Positions 6,271 to 13,849 of a stretch of DNA of 16,800 bases are shown one piece after another. How positions within the stretch are numbered: position 1 is the first letter of the stretch; each line of letters opens with the position of its first letter. Both the position numbers and the translations under genes were made by a program. The DNA comes from Caldora sp. SIO3E6 (lineage in GTDB: Bacteria; Cyanobacteriota; Cyanobacteriia; Cyanobacteriales; Coleofasciculaceae). The stretch covers positions 1 to 16,800 of the forward strand of contig JAAHHL010000003.1 of assembly GCA_010672185.1 (NCBI GenBank). The letters are read 5' to 3'. Under the pieces are notes generated by a model, which was not told where the DNA came from, did not search any database, and saw only the letters and a program-made list of their open reading frames with translations.

Positions 6271-6415
6271 ACTTCTTTTTCGGCGATTCATCAATGCAAG
6301 AATTTTGTTTGCGTAGCATGGTGAGCAAAGCGTTAGCGCAGCGGGACGGAGTCCGGCAAATTTTGAATTTTGAATTCGCCGTTAGGCGCTCATTACTCAT
6401 TACTTCGTATTCCAC

Positions 6416-6568
6416 ATTTTTAGGTGTGTCAGTCCACTACTGGTGCGACACACCTAAAATGAGAGAATAGATGTAGTGCGAGCGTCTCGCTCGCTAGAGG
6501 TAAAAAGCGAGCAAGATGCTCGCACTACCAAAAATCTAAACTACCATTTTAGGTGTGTTACGCCACTA
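6416..6568. repeat. Compound palindromic repeat, AGGTGTGT family plus GTAGTGCGAGC palindrome
   Basis: TTTTAGGTGTGTC pairs with GACACACCTAAAA across 6417-6460. A second palindrome at 6473-6528 has arms GTAGTGCGAGC and GCTCGCACTAC. A direct copy of the first arm with its CCACTAC tail returns at 6546-6569. Strong secondary structure and no coding; the remaining gene-free 5883-6612 stretch also has GC-rich repeat debris near 6308-6360 and a HIP1 site at 6577. Confidence 0.75.
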
Positions 6569-6612
6569 CAAGATAAGCGATCGCTAAACAACTTTCAGTT
6601 GAAGATTCATAT

Positions 6613-8013
6613 TTATGGCGTTTCCAAGTATTCCTCTTTAATTTCTGGTGCTTCTGCGGGCAGAGAAAAGAGTAAACTGAAATCATCCTGACGTTGGTTT
6701 AAGGGTTCTTCCGTTAGCTTCCACAAGGTTTCGTAGAAGAAAAAAGACACACCAGCAAATCCTCGACTGCGTACTGCTCCCACTTGCTGCCTAATTTGTG
6801 AGCTGGAAACAAACTTGTTTTTGAGACCAGTTAAAATGCCCACGCTCACAGGAATACGACTGTGTGCTACTTGCAGTTCGGGTTTCTCCAATTCTGAGAT
6901 AAAGCTCTTAAAGCTGTCTCGATAAATCTGTACAATCAGCTCATCTACTAAGCCCAGCTGTTCCCAATTTGCCCAATCAGCGAGAAAGAATTGGTAGGAG
7001 AAACGCTGGGGATTAGGAGATATGGAAATGATAACCTCTTCTCTGCGGTCTTTAACTGCTCCTACCAGCTGCTTGAGGAAATCAGTGATTTTGTTAGCTC
7101 GCCAGCTGATCCATTCCGGATCTTTTGAGTCATTAGGGGGCAATTTTCCTTGGTGTTCTTGTTGATATAACTCAACAGTGAAGTCATCGTAACCTAAATC
7201 CGATGGCAAGCCGAAATGGTCATCTAATTGGATACCATCAACATCATAGTTGCTGACAATCTCAAGCACTAAATCTTGAATAAACTGCTGCACCTCTGGC
7301 TTAAAGGGGTTGAGCCAGACACGCTCATGGCTACCTTCTGGCTTAGTCTTGACTCCTTCTGCATTTTGAGTGAGCCAATCAGGGTGGCGTTTCGCTAATT
7401 CAGAATCCGAGGGGGCCATGAAACCAAATTCAAACCAAGGAATGACTCTCAGACCTTGTTGATGTCCCACTTCAACAATTTCTTGGAGGACATCTCGCCC
7501 CTTTAATCCCAATTCTGGCTCAAAAGGTTCTTCTAAGGGGGTGGCAATCCTAGCTAATTCACCAATCGCGCTTTCGGCAATCTTACTGGGATAGAGGGTA
7601 TAACCCCAGTTCCAAACAGTAGGATAAACAGTGTTAAAGTTTAACTGTTTCAGGAGTTGTAGAGCAGTAGTTGTGTTCTGGGAAGAAAAAAGCACATCAC
7701 TATCAATATTCGTCAACCAGACTCCCCTTAACTCGGTGTTATTCGATGGGGAAATCTTTCCATGTGCTATATCCTGAGTCGGTACTGACCTAGAGCCACT
7801 CCTAATTTGTTGCTGTGGCAATTGTTCGATGTAAGATTGCCTCCCATGGTCTGGAAGATGATTAAACCGCGCTTGAGGATAAGCAGTGGCTGGTTTCCAC
7901 ACTGCTATGGTTATGCCCAAGACAAATAAGAAAATTAACCCAGTTGGACGCCCAAAACTGTGCTTTAGGGAAAAACTTACTTTCATTACCTGATGGTGAA
8001 AAATTTTTTTCAT
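6613..8013 (-). CDS. Exported glycoside-hydrolase-like protein (GHL10/YngK family)
   Basis: After an N-terminal membrane or signal segment (GLIFLFVLGITIAVW), the product carries the GHL10 (DUF187) TIM-barrel signature: ELRGVWLTNIDSDVL, FNTVYPTVWNWGYTLYPS, GLRVIPWFEFGFM, ERVWLNPFKPEVQQF, YDVDGIQLDDHFG and VDELIVQIYRD. Family members act, or are thought to act, on extracellular or cell-wall glycans; the substrate here is unknown. The frame is open to 8166 (517 residues), with in-frame ATGs at 8166, 8121, 8043 and 8013. I chose 8013 (466 residues) because AGGGAGGAAGG precedes it at 8022-8032 and a signal peptide then begins near the start. The longer starts have no ribosome site, though a conserved N-terminal extension cannot be excluded. 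Confidence 0.88.
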   Translation of the reverse strand: MKKIFHHQVMKVSFSLKHSFGRPTGLIFLFVLGITIAVWKPATAYPQARFNHLPDHGRQSYIEQLPQQQIRSGSRSVPTQDIAHGKISPSNNTELRGVWLTNIDSDVLFSSQNTTTALQLLKQLNFNTVYPTVWNWGYTLYPSKIAESAIGELARIATPLEEPFEPELGLKGRDVLQEIVEVGHQQGLRVIPWFEFGFMAPSDSELAKRHPDWLTQNAEGVKTKPEGSHERVWLNPFKPEVQQFIQDLVLEIVSNYDVDGIQLDDHFGLPSDLGYDDFTVELYQQEHQGKLPPNDSKDPEWISWRANKITDFLKQLVGAVKDRREEVIISISPNPQRFSYQFFLADWANWEQLGLVDELIVQIYRDSFKSFISELEKPELQVAHSRIPVSVGILTGLKNKFVSSSQIRQQVGAVRSRGFAGVSFFFYETLWKLTEEPLNQRQDDFSLLFSLPAEAPEIKEEYLETP

Positions 8014-8166
8014 CGGGACTGCCTTCCTCCCTTGGGAGGACATAGGATGGTTTGGCCTTCTGCCTTTTTGCACTAGCTCATGCACCCAGATTGTGGCTAA
8101 GCTTTGGAGGAATCTTTTCATAGATGATGATTTATAGAAATAACTAACAAACACGATCAATGTCAT

Positions 8167-8816
8167 AGGACATAGATAGTTTCTCAGTCCAGATAAAGTC
8201 TAAAGTAGCTTGAGTCCGGATTTTGATTCAACAACTCCACTAATTCAGGTAGCTCAGTAAAAATACTGATATAAGTCCCCAGTTCGCCCTACCTAGCGCT
8301 AAACTCTCTTCCTCAGCTAGTTTCAGGCAACTAACGAAGCAGCTTAACCCTATCTCACAGGGACAGTTGTTGATATTTCATGACATTTATTAAGTGATCC
8401 TGCCAAACCATAAATTCCGTATTCTGACTGATTGTACAGTTGCAGAGTGTTGCGATATGGTTGACTCTGTTCTCTATGAACAAAGTTTCAGTGTGCTACT
8501 TTCTATACTCTTGCTGAAACAACTGCCGCGTTACGGACAATAATATACAGTATGCTAAGTTCTCGGTTAGTGTACCTCAGTAAAACTACTGGATACTTCA
8601 TTTCACCAGAGTATTACCATTCATCATCAGCCGCGAGCTCTTTTAAGCACTAGTTGCATATTTAGGCTCATGTGTCAATATATTTAAGTTTTATTACAAG
8701 TATACAGATTTTTGGACACCTAGGCTGTGGTTTTCCATTAACTAGCGTCGGGCAATCTTCAGCTCTGACAAAATCTCAGTCAACTATCAACTGAAAAATT
8801 AAAATATAATTTCATT
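8167..8816. other. 650-bp spacer with no recognisable feature
   Basis: No convincing open frame, tandem array, tRNA or inverted repeat was found. The base composition is ordinary. A TATAAT at 8805-8810 near its right end could be the -10 box for the gene at 8859, but no matching -35 box is visible. Confidence 0.5.
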
Positions 8817-8858
8817 TTGTGTGTTCCCAGAAGATATAGTGCTAATTTATGTGTTCCT

Positions 8859-9359
8859 ATGATTCAACACAATGACCCAGAACATGTGGCCGCGAGCAAC
8901 CAAGAGTCCCTTGAAAGACTGCTCAGAGCAATCACTTTGTCTGAGGGTCAGTTCTCACTAATCTTAGTGTGCAGTAGCCGTCTGCCCTTACGACGGAAAA
9001 TACTGAAACAACTAATAGAGAAATCCTCAGTACCAATCCAGGAAATAACCCTCCATCCATCGGTCAACACTCTTTTCACAACTATAGCAACAGCAGTTGA
9101 GGACTCATCTCCTCTAGCCTTAATCGTCTCTGGTTTAGAATCGGTTGTTGCCATTGATGAGGTATTAAGTTCGACGAACCTAGTGCGGGATGAGTTTCGC
9201 AAGCAATTTCCCTTCCCTCTAGTGTTGTTGATCAATGACGAGATTTTACAGAAGCTAATCCGGCTAGCACCTGATTTTAAGAGTTGGTCAGCAAATCCGA
9301 TTCGATTTCAATTCCTAGAGAATCATCATGGTCCTGAGTGTAGAGCGATCACAGCTTAA
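8859..9359 (+). pseudogene. N-terminal stump of a cyanobacterial TPR-type protein
   Basis: The 166 residues from ATG 8859 resemble the N-terminal domain of large cyanobacterial TPR proteins: GQFSLILVCSSRLPLRRKIL, IQEITLHPSVNTLFTTI, LALIVSGLESVVAIDEVL, NLVREEF-like NLVRDEFRKQFPFPLVLLIND and LIRLAPDFKSW. In those proteins this P-loop-ATPase-like part, here without a clear Walker A, is followed by several hundred residues of TPR repeats. Here the frame stops at 9359, and 43 bases later a minisatellite begins, so the C-terminal part is gone. The open frame extends to 8817 but that extension (MCVPRRYSANLCVP) looks artificial. It may still be expressed as a small domain; I judge a truncated remnant more likely. 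Confidence 0.6.
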
Positions 9360-9401
9360 GGGAACTCCAAGAAATAAATCATCCCAATTTTGGACTTGTC
9401 T

Positions 9402-9537
9402 TACTCCCTCAGCTTCCTCAGCTCCCTCAGCTTCCTCAGCTCCCTCAGCTCCCTCAGCTTCCTCAGCTCCCTCAGCTCCCTCAGCTCCCTCAGCTTCCTC
9501 AGCTCCCTCAGCTCCCTCAGCTCCCTCAGCTCCTCCA
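9402..9537. repeat. Minisatellite, 9-bp unit CTCCCTCAG/CTTCCTCAG
   Basis: About 15 units in which CTCCCTCAG and CTTCCTCAG alternate in a non-random order. The period of nine keeps frames open on both strands. It follows the truncated TPR gene. Confidence 0.95.
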
Positions 9538-9704
9538 ACGATGGGACGTTTTTTTATTTGAAAGTCCCTAATCTCAAGGGGTGTAGGGAATTTTTGACGA
9601 AGGTGCAAGGATTTTAAGCCCATTGATGCAACTTCCTAGCACTTTTGAAGGCCAAAAATTACTCAAGCACTGCCTCGTATAGCTGACCTACTAGTGCCGC
9701 TGCG

Positions 9705-9802
9705 CGGAATTAAAAATTAAGAATTAAGAATTAAGAATGCTTATAGAGTAAGGATTCTATCGATCTCAAACTGGTTACCTATTTCCATGCCCGCTGCACT
9801 AG
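9705..9802 (+). repeat. Dispersed repeat, copy 2
   Basis: Same sequence and orientation as 5459-5549, with one more heptamer at the left. Here the ends look inverted: ACTAGTGCCGC at 9690 and GCACTAGT at 9797, which may mark the true borders of the element. The rest of the gene-free stretch 9538-9955 holds only short AT-rich repeats. Confidence 0.85.
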
Positions 9803-9871
9803 TGCAGCAAGCCCTAATTATTCATTATTAATTACTCTTGCTGCACCTCATCTAAATGAGAAAGGCAATAT

Positions 9872-9900
9872 TTGACTTACAACTAAAAGTAGATTAAATA
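9872..9900 (+). promoter_or_regulatory. Candidate promoter for the adhesin gene
   Basis: TTGACT (9872-9877), 17-base spacer, TAAATA (9895-9900). It lies 55 bases before the ATG at 9956. The -10 box is a poor match. Confidence 0.35.
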
Positions 9901-9955
9901 TTATTTTGAGTACTATATACTACTGGGAATTATTAACAATGTCAGGTTATGCCGG

Positions 9956-12469
9956 ATGAATCCTCGGTTTATTCTCTCATTGCTTGTCAGTTCCCTCCTG
10001 TTGAAAGTTACTTCTCTACCGGTCAATGGTCAAATTGTTCCTGATCTTACTTTGCCTAACCCATCGGATGTAAGACTCAATGGCAATACCTTCGAGATTA
10101 ATGGTGGAACAACTGCCGGAGCCAATCTTTTCCACAGCTTCAGTGTGTTTTCGGTATCCACAGACACCGAAGCTTTCTTCAACAATTCCCTAACCATAGA
10201 CAATATTATTAACCGCGTCACCGGGGGAGAAATTTCCAACATTGATGGGTTGATTCGTGCCAACGGGAGAGCTAACCTGTTTCTCATTAATCCCAATGGG
10301 ATAATATTCGGCAACAACGCTAGTTTGGATATTGGCGGTTCATTTTTCGGTAGTAGTGCCGAGAGTATCCACTTTGCCGATAGCAGCATCTTCAGTGCCA
10401 CTGAACCGACAGCAACACCTCTATTAACGATTAGTACCCCCATCGGCTTGCAGTTAGGTCAAAATCCAGGAGCAATTAGGGTAAGTGGTGCGGGTCACCG
10501 TCTTGTGGCTCCCAATATATTCTTACCAATTAATCGAGGTTTCAACAATTCTGGTTTGCAGGTAAAACCCGGAAATACCTTAGCTTTAGTTGGAGGTGAT
10601 CTAACCTTAGAAGGCGGTATCTTAACCGCAGAAGGAGGACGAATTGAGCTAGGTAGTGTTAGCCAAGGTTTAGTCAGCCTTACCCCTCCCTCGGTCACAA
10701 TGGATAGGTGGACTTTGGGATATGAAAGTGTACAAAACTTTGAAGATATTCAGTTACTATCCCAAGCCTTAGTAGATGCGAGTGGTATCAGTAGTGGTTC
10801 GATACAGGTACAAGGACAAAACATCCAACTACGTGATGGTTCAATCATTTTCATTCAAAATCAAGGATTGCAACCAGCGGGAAGCATCAATGTTCATGCC
10901 TCAGAATTGCTAGAAATGAGTGGAACCACCCCCAACGGGCAAATTTCTAGCAGTTTGCAAAGTGAAGTTGTAGGATTTGGTCAAGGTGGGGACATTGAGG
11001 TATCAACTCAGCGGTTACTAATTCAGGATGGGGGATTAATTGTTACTAGAGTTTTCAGTAATGCTCCTGGAGGCAGTATAGAGGTAAACGCTTCGGAGTC
11101 TGCCCAATTTATTGGTTTTGCTAATGCCGGTACTCGTGTGGTTTCCAGCGGCATTGGTGCTACTACTTTAAGTGCTGGAGATGCAGGAAATGTGACAGTT
11201 TCCACAGGAAAATTGACTTTGCTGGATGGAGCAAATATCTCCTCTTCAACCTTTGGTACTGGTTCTGGGGGAGATGTAACTGTAAACGCCTCTGAATCAG
11301 TAGAGCTGATCGGTATCATACCAAACCTGCTGCAACCAAGCATTTTATCTGCAACAACCCTCAATCAAGGAGATGCTGGTAGCTTAACGATCAATACATC
11401 AAGATTGGTAGTTCGGGATGGAGGAAGGATTGATTCCTCCACTCTAGCAACTGGTTCAGCTGGACGTATTCACATCAATGCTTTGGAGTCGGTAGAAGTT
11501 AGCGGCACAGTACCAGGTGCTCTCAATCCCTCTGTAGTTATCTCCTCTGCTAATATTGTCGATCCCATTCTTCAACAATTATTTAGACTACCTCCGGTAC
11601 CGACGGGAAGCTCTGGAAATGTGACGATTAAAACAGGAATATTGAAGGTTACAGATGGCGGTTTAGTCAGTGTTCGGCACGATGGGACAGGTAATGCTGG
11701 AATATTGCAAGTTAATGCTAACTCAATTTTTCTAGACACAGGAGCGATCGCTGCTAGTAGTTTATTAGGTAAAGGGGGAGATATCGAGTTGCAAGTAGGA
11801 GAATCTTTAATCCTACGTAACCAAAGCGAAATTTCTACCAGAGCAGGTACTCAAAATACTGGTAGGGGAGATGGCGGTAATATCAGCATTGATACACCTG
11901 TATTAGCTCTCCTAGAACAGAGTAATATCAATGCCAATGCTTTTAAGGGTAACGGAGGCAAGATCCAAATCATTATTCAAGGGTTATTTGTTTCTCCTGA
12001 TAGTTTTATAATTGCTAGTTCTGAGCTAGGAATTGATGGAGAAGTAATTATCAGCAATCCTGATGTTGACCCCAGTTCTGGGTTAGTAGACTTACCCACT
12101 AAATTAATTGACTCTAGCAACCAAATTATTGCCGGTTGTCCTGCGGATCTGGGAAATGTATTTGTGATTACAGGACAAGGTGGTTTACCAGCTAATCCTA
12201 CTCAACCTCTGCAAAATCAATTAGCTTGGCAAGATTGGCGGTTTCTTTCCAACCCAGGAAATGGTCCTCCCCCTATAGTTGGAAGGGAAAGTCTAACCAC
12301 GATACAACAAAAGCATTCTCCCTCGGAAGTCGCCAATCACCAACCCTCCCTAATTGAGGCAACAGGCTGGATTGTTAATCCGTCAGGTCGAGTGGAGTTA
12401 GTGGCTCAGATACCTGATTACTCTACCAATAATTCTTGGTATCAAGCTGCTCAATGCGGGAAATTGTAA
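9956..12469 (+). CDS. Two-partner-secretion adhesin (filamentous haemagglutinin N-terminal domain)
   Basis: The 837-residue product has a signal peptide (1-26, ending VNGQ) and a haemagglutinin-type TPS domain (about 27-180) with the diagnostic NLFLINPNGIIFG (107-119). Residues about 200-720 are a beta-helix-like region of degenerate repeats of the kind GNVTVSTGKLTLLDG and GSGGDVTVNASESVEL. The C-terminal part (AGCPADLG, then GWIVNPSGRVELVAQIP) is the conserved tail of many cyanobacterial members, with one Cys pair (C718-region and C834-region). Such proteins cross the outer membrane through a TpsB (ShlB/FhaC) pore; no tpsB is in the window. The ATG at 9956 has only a weak ribosome site. The TAA stop lies inside a 22-bp direct repeat. 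Confidence 0.92.
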   Translation: MNPRFILSLLVSSLLLKVTSLPVNGQIVPDLTLPNPSDVRLNGNTFEINGGTTAGANLFHSFSVFSVSTDTEAFFNNSLTIDNIINRVTGGEISNIDGLIRANGRANLFLINPNGIIFGNNASLDIGGSFFGSSAESIHFADSSIFSATEPTATPLLTISTPIGLQLGQNPGAIRVSGAGHRLVAPNIFLPINRGFNNSGLQVKPGNTLALVGGDLTLEGGILTAEGGRIELGSVSQGLVSLTPPSVTMDRWTLGYESVQNFEDIQLLSQALVDASGISSGSIQVQGQNIQLRDGSIIFIQNQGLQPAGSINVHASELLEMSGTTPNGQISSSLQSEVVGFGQGGDIEVSTQRLLIQDGGLIVTRVFSNAPGGSIEVNASESAQFIGFANAGTRVVSSGIGATTLSAGDAGNVTVSTGKLTLLDGANISSSTFGTGSGGDVTVNASESVELIGIIPNLLQPSILSATTLNQGDAGSLTINTSRLVVRDGGRIDSSTLATGSAGRIHINALESVEVSGTVPGALNPSVVISSANIVDPILQQLFRLPPVPTGSSGNVTIKTGILKVTDGGLVSVRHDGTGNAGILQVNANSIFLDTGAIAASSLLGKGGDIELQVGESLILRNQSEISTRAGTQNTGRGDGGNISIDTPVLALLEQSNINANAFKGNGGKIQIIIQGLFVSPDSFIIASSELGIDGEVIISNPDVDPSSGLVDLPTKLIDSSNQIIAGCPADLGNVFVITGQGGLPANPTQPLQNQLAWQDWRFLSNPGNGPPPIVGRESLTTIQQKHSPSEVANHQPSLIEATGWIVNPSGRVELVAQIPDYSTNNSWYQAAQCGKL

Positions 12470-12488
12470 GCTTGCCAAGCCAGTAGGG
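12467..12488 (+). repeat. 22-bp direct repeat, copy 1 (overlaps adhesin stop)
   Basis: TAAGCTTGCCAAGCCAGTAG plus GG; its first three bases are the adhesin stop codon. It recurs with one mismatch at 13263-13284, on the far side of pgr5. Confidence 0.8.
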
Positions 12489-12587
12489 TCTATCACCGAA
12501 TGGCACGCTTGTTAAGCCGAAAAGCTTTCGGTGAAGAAGGGTGTGGGGAGAGGCTGACAAGGGTAGGTTTTTTACTTTCGGGTTGGG

Positions 12588-12650
12588 ACAAGACAAGGAG
12601 GACAAGGAAGACAAGGAGGACAAGGAGGACAAGGAGGACAAGGAGACAAG
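12588..12650. repeat. Minisatellite, 9-bp unit GACAAGGAG
   Basis: About six tandem units of GACAAGGAG with one GACAAGGAA. A CTCCCTCAG array follows at 12728-12766. Together they create a spurious Arg/Thr-rich open frame. Confidence 0.92.
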
Positions 12651-12727
12651 GAAGGAAAACCGTACAAATTTCTGTCCGGTTCGCCAAAATCATCGATGCT
12701 GAAAAGCCCAGTTTTTCGTCAAAAATC

Positions 12728-12766
12728 CTCAGCTCCCTCAGCTCCCTCAGCTCCCTCAGCTCCCCA
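12728..12766. repeat. Minisatellite, 9-bp unit CTCCCTCAG
   Basis: About four units of the family also seen at 3606-3680, 5998-6036 (inverted) and 9402-9537. Confidence 0.9.
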
Positions 12767-12878
12767 CCCTTTGTTTCGCTCACCCCTTGTCACCCTTTGA
12801 GGTGCGTATCGCTGTGGACAGCTCCAAAAAAGATAAGAAACATCTATATAGATTATCAAGTTTGCAGAAGTAAAGCTA

Positions 12879-12908
12879 TTGTCACAAAACTTTTTATTAC
12901 GTTATATT
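12879..12908 (+). promoter_or_regulatory. Candidate sigma70-type promoter of pgr5
   Basis: TTGTCA (12879-12884), 18-base spacer, TATATT (12903-12908). Transcription would start near 12915, leaving a leader of about 28 bases before the ATG at 12943. Confidence 0.5.
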
Positions 12909-12942
12909 TGTTTACAAGAAGACACACAACCAGAACTTAACC

Positions 12943-13140
12943 ATGTTTGCACCAATCGTTACTACCGCTAGTCGCTTAATTGGTAAAAAAGAGTTCAACC
13001 AACTCAGAGGTAAAATGATCGGTCTCCACTGCCAAGCCATCACCAAGTTCTGCAACGCTGTTGGTATTGACAGTAAAGAGCGTCAAAAATTAATCAAACT
13101 CGCCAAGTCTAATGGCAAAGTGCTAGGTCTCCTCGCCTAG
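12943..13140 (+). CDS. pgr5: PGR5, proton gradient regulation 5
   Basis: PGR5 is needed for ferredoxin-dependent cyclic electron flow around photosystem I and acts at the stromal/cytoplasmic face of the thylakoid. The 65 residues are nearly all the conserved family core: MFAPIVTTASRLIGKKEFNQ, LRGKMIGLHCQAITKFCN and the C-terminal RQKLIKLAKSNGKVLGLLA. Cys30 and Cys37 lie in the middle helix; cysteines in PGR5 have been linked to redox control in plants. The length equals the cyanobacterial form without a transit peptide. It is a single gene with its own promoter candidate and no visible Shine-Dalgarno sequence. Its PGRL1 partner is not in the window. It stands between two copies of a 22-bp direct repeat. 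Confidence 0.85.
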   Translation: MFAPIVTTASRLIGKKEFNQLRGKMIGLHCQAITKFCNAVGIDSKERQKLIKLAKSNGKVLGLLA

Positions 13141-13262
13141 GATGTGATCGCTGAAGGGGTGACTAACAAGACTCAAAAGGAGACTGGGTGTAGTACCTTG
13201 GCAAGGTTCAAACTAAGGGTCAAATTCTTTGGATATACAAGCAAAAGATTTACCCGCAACTT

Positions 13263-13284
13263 TAAGCTTGCCAATCCAGTAGGG
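13263..13284 (+). repeat. 22-bp direct repeat, copy 2
   Basis: Matches 12467-12488 at 21 of 22 bases (CCAATCCAG instead of CCAAGCCAG). The spacer 13141-13638 otherwise shows only the promoter/palindrome at 13488-13516. Confidence 0.8.
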
Positions 13285-13487
13285 CGTAGGTAAAATCATT
13301 TCACTTCATCAATGACGAAGCCTCAACAGGCTCCTCAAGCAGTACTATTCCATCCCCAAGCTGCCAAATTTCTACCGACAATAGCATTATGCTACTGTAA
13401 ATACTTACGCTCACCCTACACACCAGATTCTCTCTACTTTACAGTTCCCTTGTCACCTCTTAGGATATCTGAGTTTTTACCAATCCC

Positions 13488-13516
13488 TTGACACCCTTGT
13501 AGTGTCAATGTAGTAT
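13488..13516 (+). promoter_or_regulatory. Strong promoter with overlapping palindromic operator
   Basis: TTGACA (13488-13493), exactly 17 bases, TAGTAT (13511-13516). A perfect inverted repeat TTGACAC-N7-GTGTCAA (13488-13508) covers the -35 box and spacer, the position where a repressor or activator dimer would bind. The next gene starts at 13639, giving a leader of about 115 bases. Confidence 0.65.
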
Positions 13517-13638
13517 AAACATGTAACTAACAAAGGGTTCAACCTGTCATCTTATTGATTGGTTTAACTAAAGATGGGCAACTAGAAATGTGTCCCTAAT
13601 CTTTTCCCCTCTTTCTTATTTATTAAGGAGGTATCAGA

Positions 13639-13839
13639 ATGGTACACGTTCGTTTTGAAGGACGTTCCTATGATATTCCAGAAACTCAACTAGGTGTTGC
13701 TACAGGAATGAGCGATAGTTCAGTCAAAGAGAGGGTGGCACAGCATTTTGACTTAAGTCGCGATCGCTTAGCATCTTATGTCGTTGATCGGCGTCCCAGC
13801 GGTGATTTAATTATCCGTCCAGAGGCTGTCTACGGTTAA
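13639..13839 (+). CDS. Small conserved protein of unknown function
   Basis: The 66-residue product is soluble and highly charged. It has an N-terminal strand-like part (MVHVRFEGRSYDIPETQLG), a helical middle (SDSSVKERVAQHFDLSRDRL) and a C-terminal VVDRRPSGDLIIRPEAVYG. I recognise the style of a conserved cyanobacterial small protein but no named family, and I assign no function. The start is firm: AAGGAGGT lies at 13625-13632, seven bases before ATG, the best ribosome site in the window. A consensus-like promoter with an overlapping palindrome lies upstream. Twelve bases after its stop begins the structured element that contains the permuted tRNA, so both could be on one transcript. Confidence 0.8.
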   Translation: MVHVRFEGRSYDIPETQLGVATGMSDSSVKERVAQHFDLSRDRLASYVVDRRPSGDLIIRPEAVYG

Positions 13840-13849
13840 ACAAAAATTT

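Noticed and set aside
9315..9623. Minus-strand Gly-Ala-Glu repeat frame, and plus-strand Ser/Leu and Ser/Ala/Pro frames
   Set aside because: Produced by the 9-bp minisatellite; all frames are open because the unit length is a multiple of three.
10030..10698. Minus-strand frames inside the adhesin gene
   Set aside because: Shadow frames of the clearly coding plus-strand gene.
12500..12940. 146-residue Arg/Thr-rich frame
   Set aside because: Spans two unrelated minisatellites and the pgr5 promoter; no recognisable domain.
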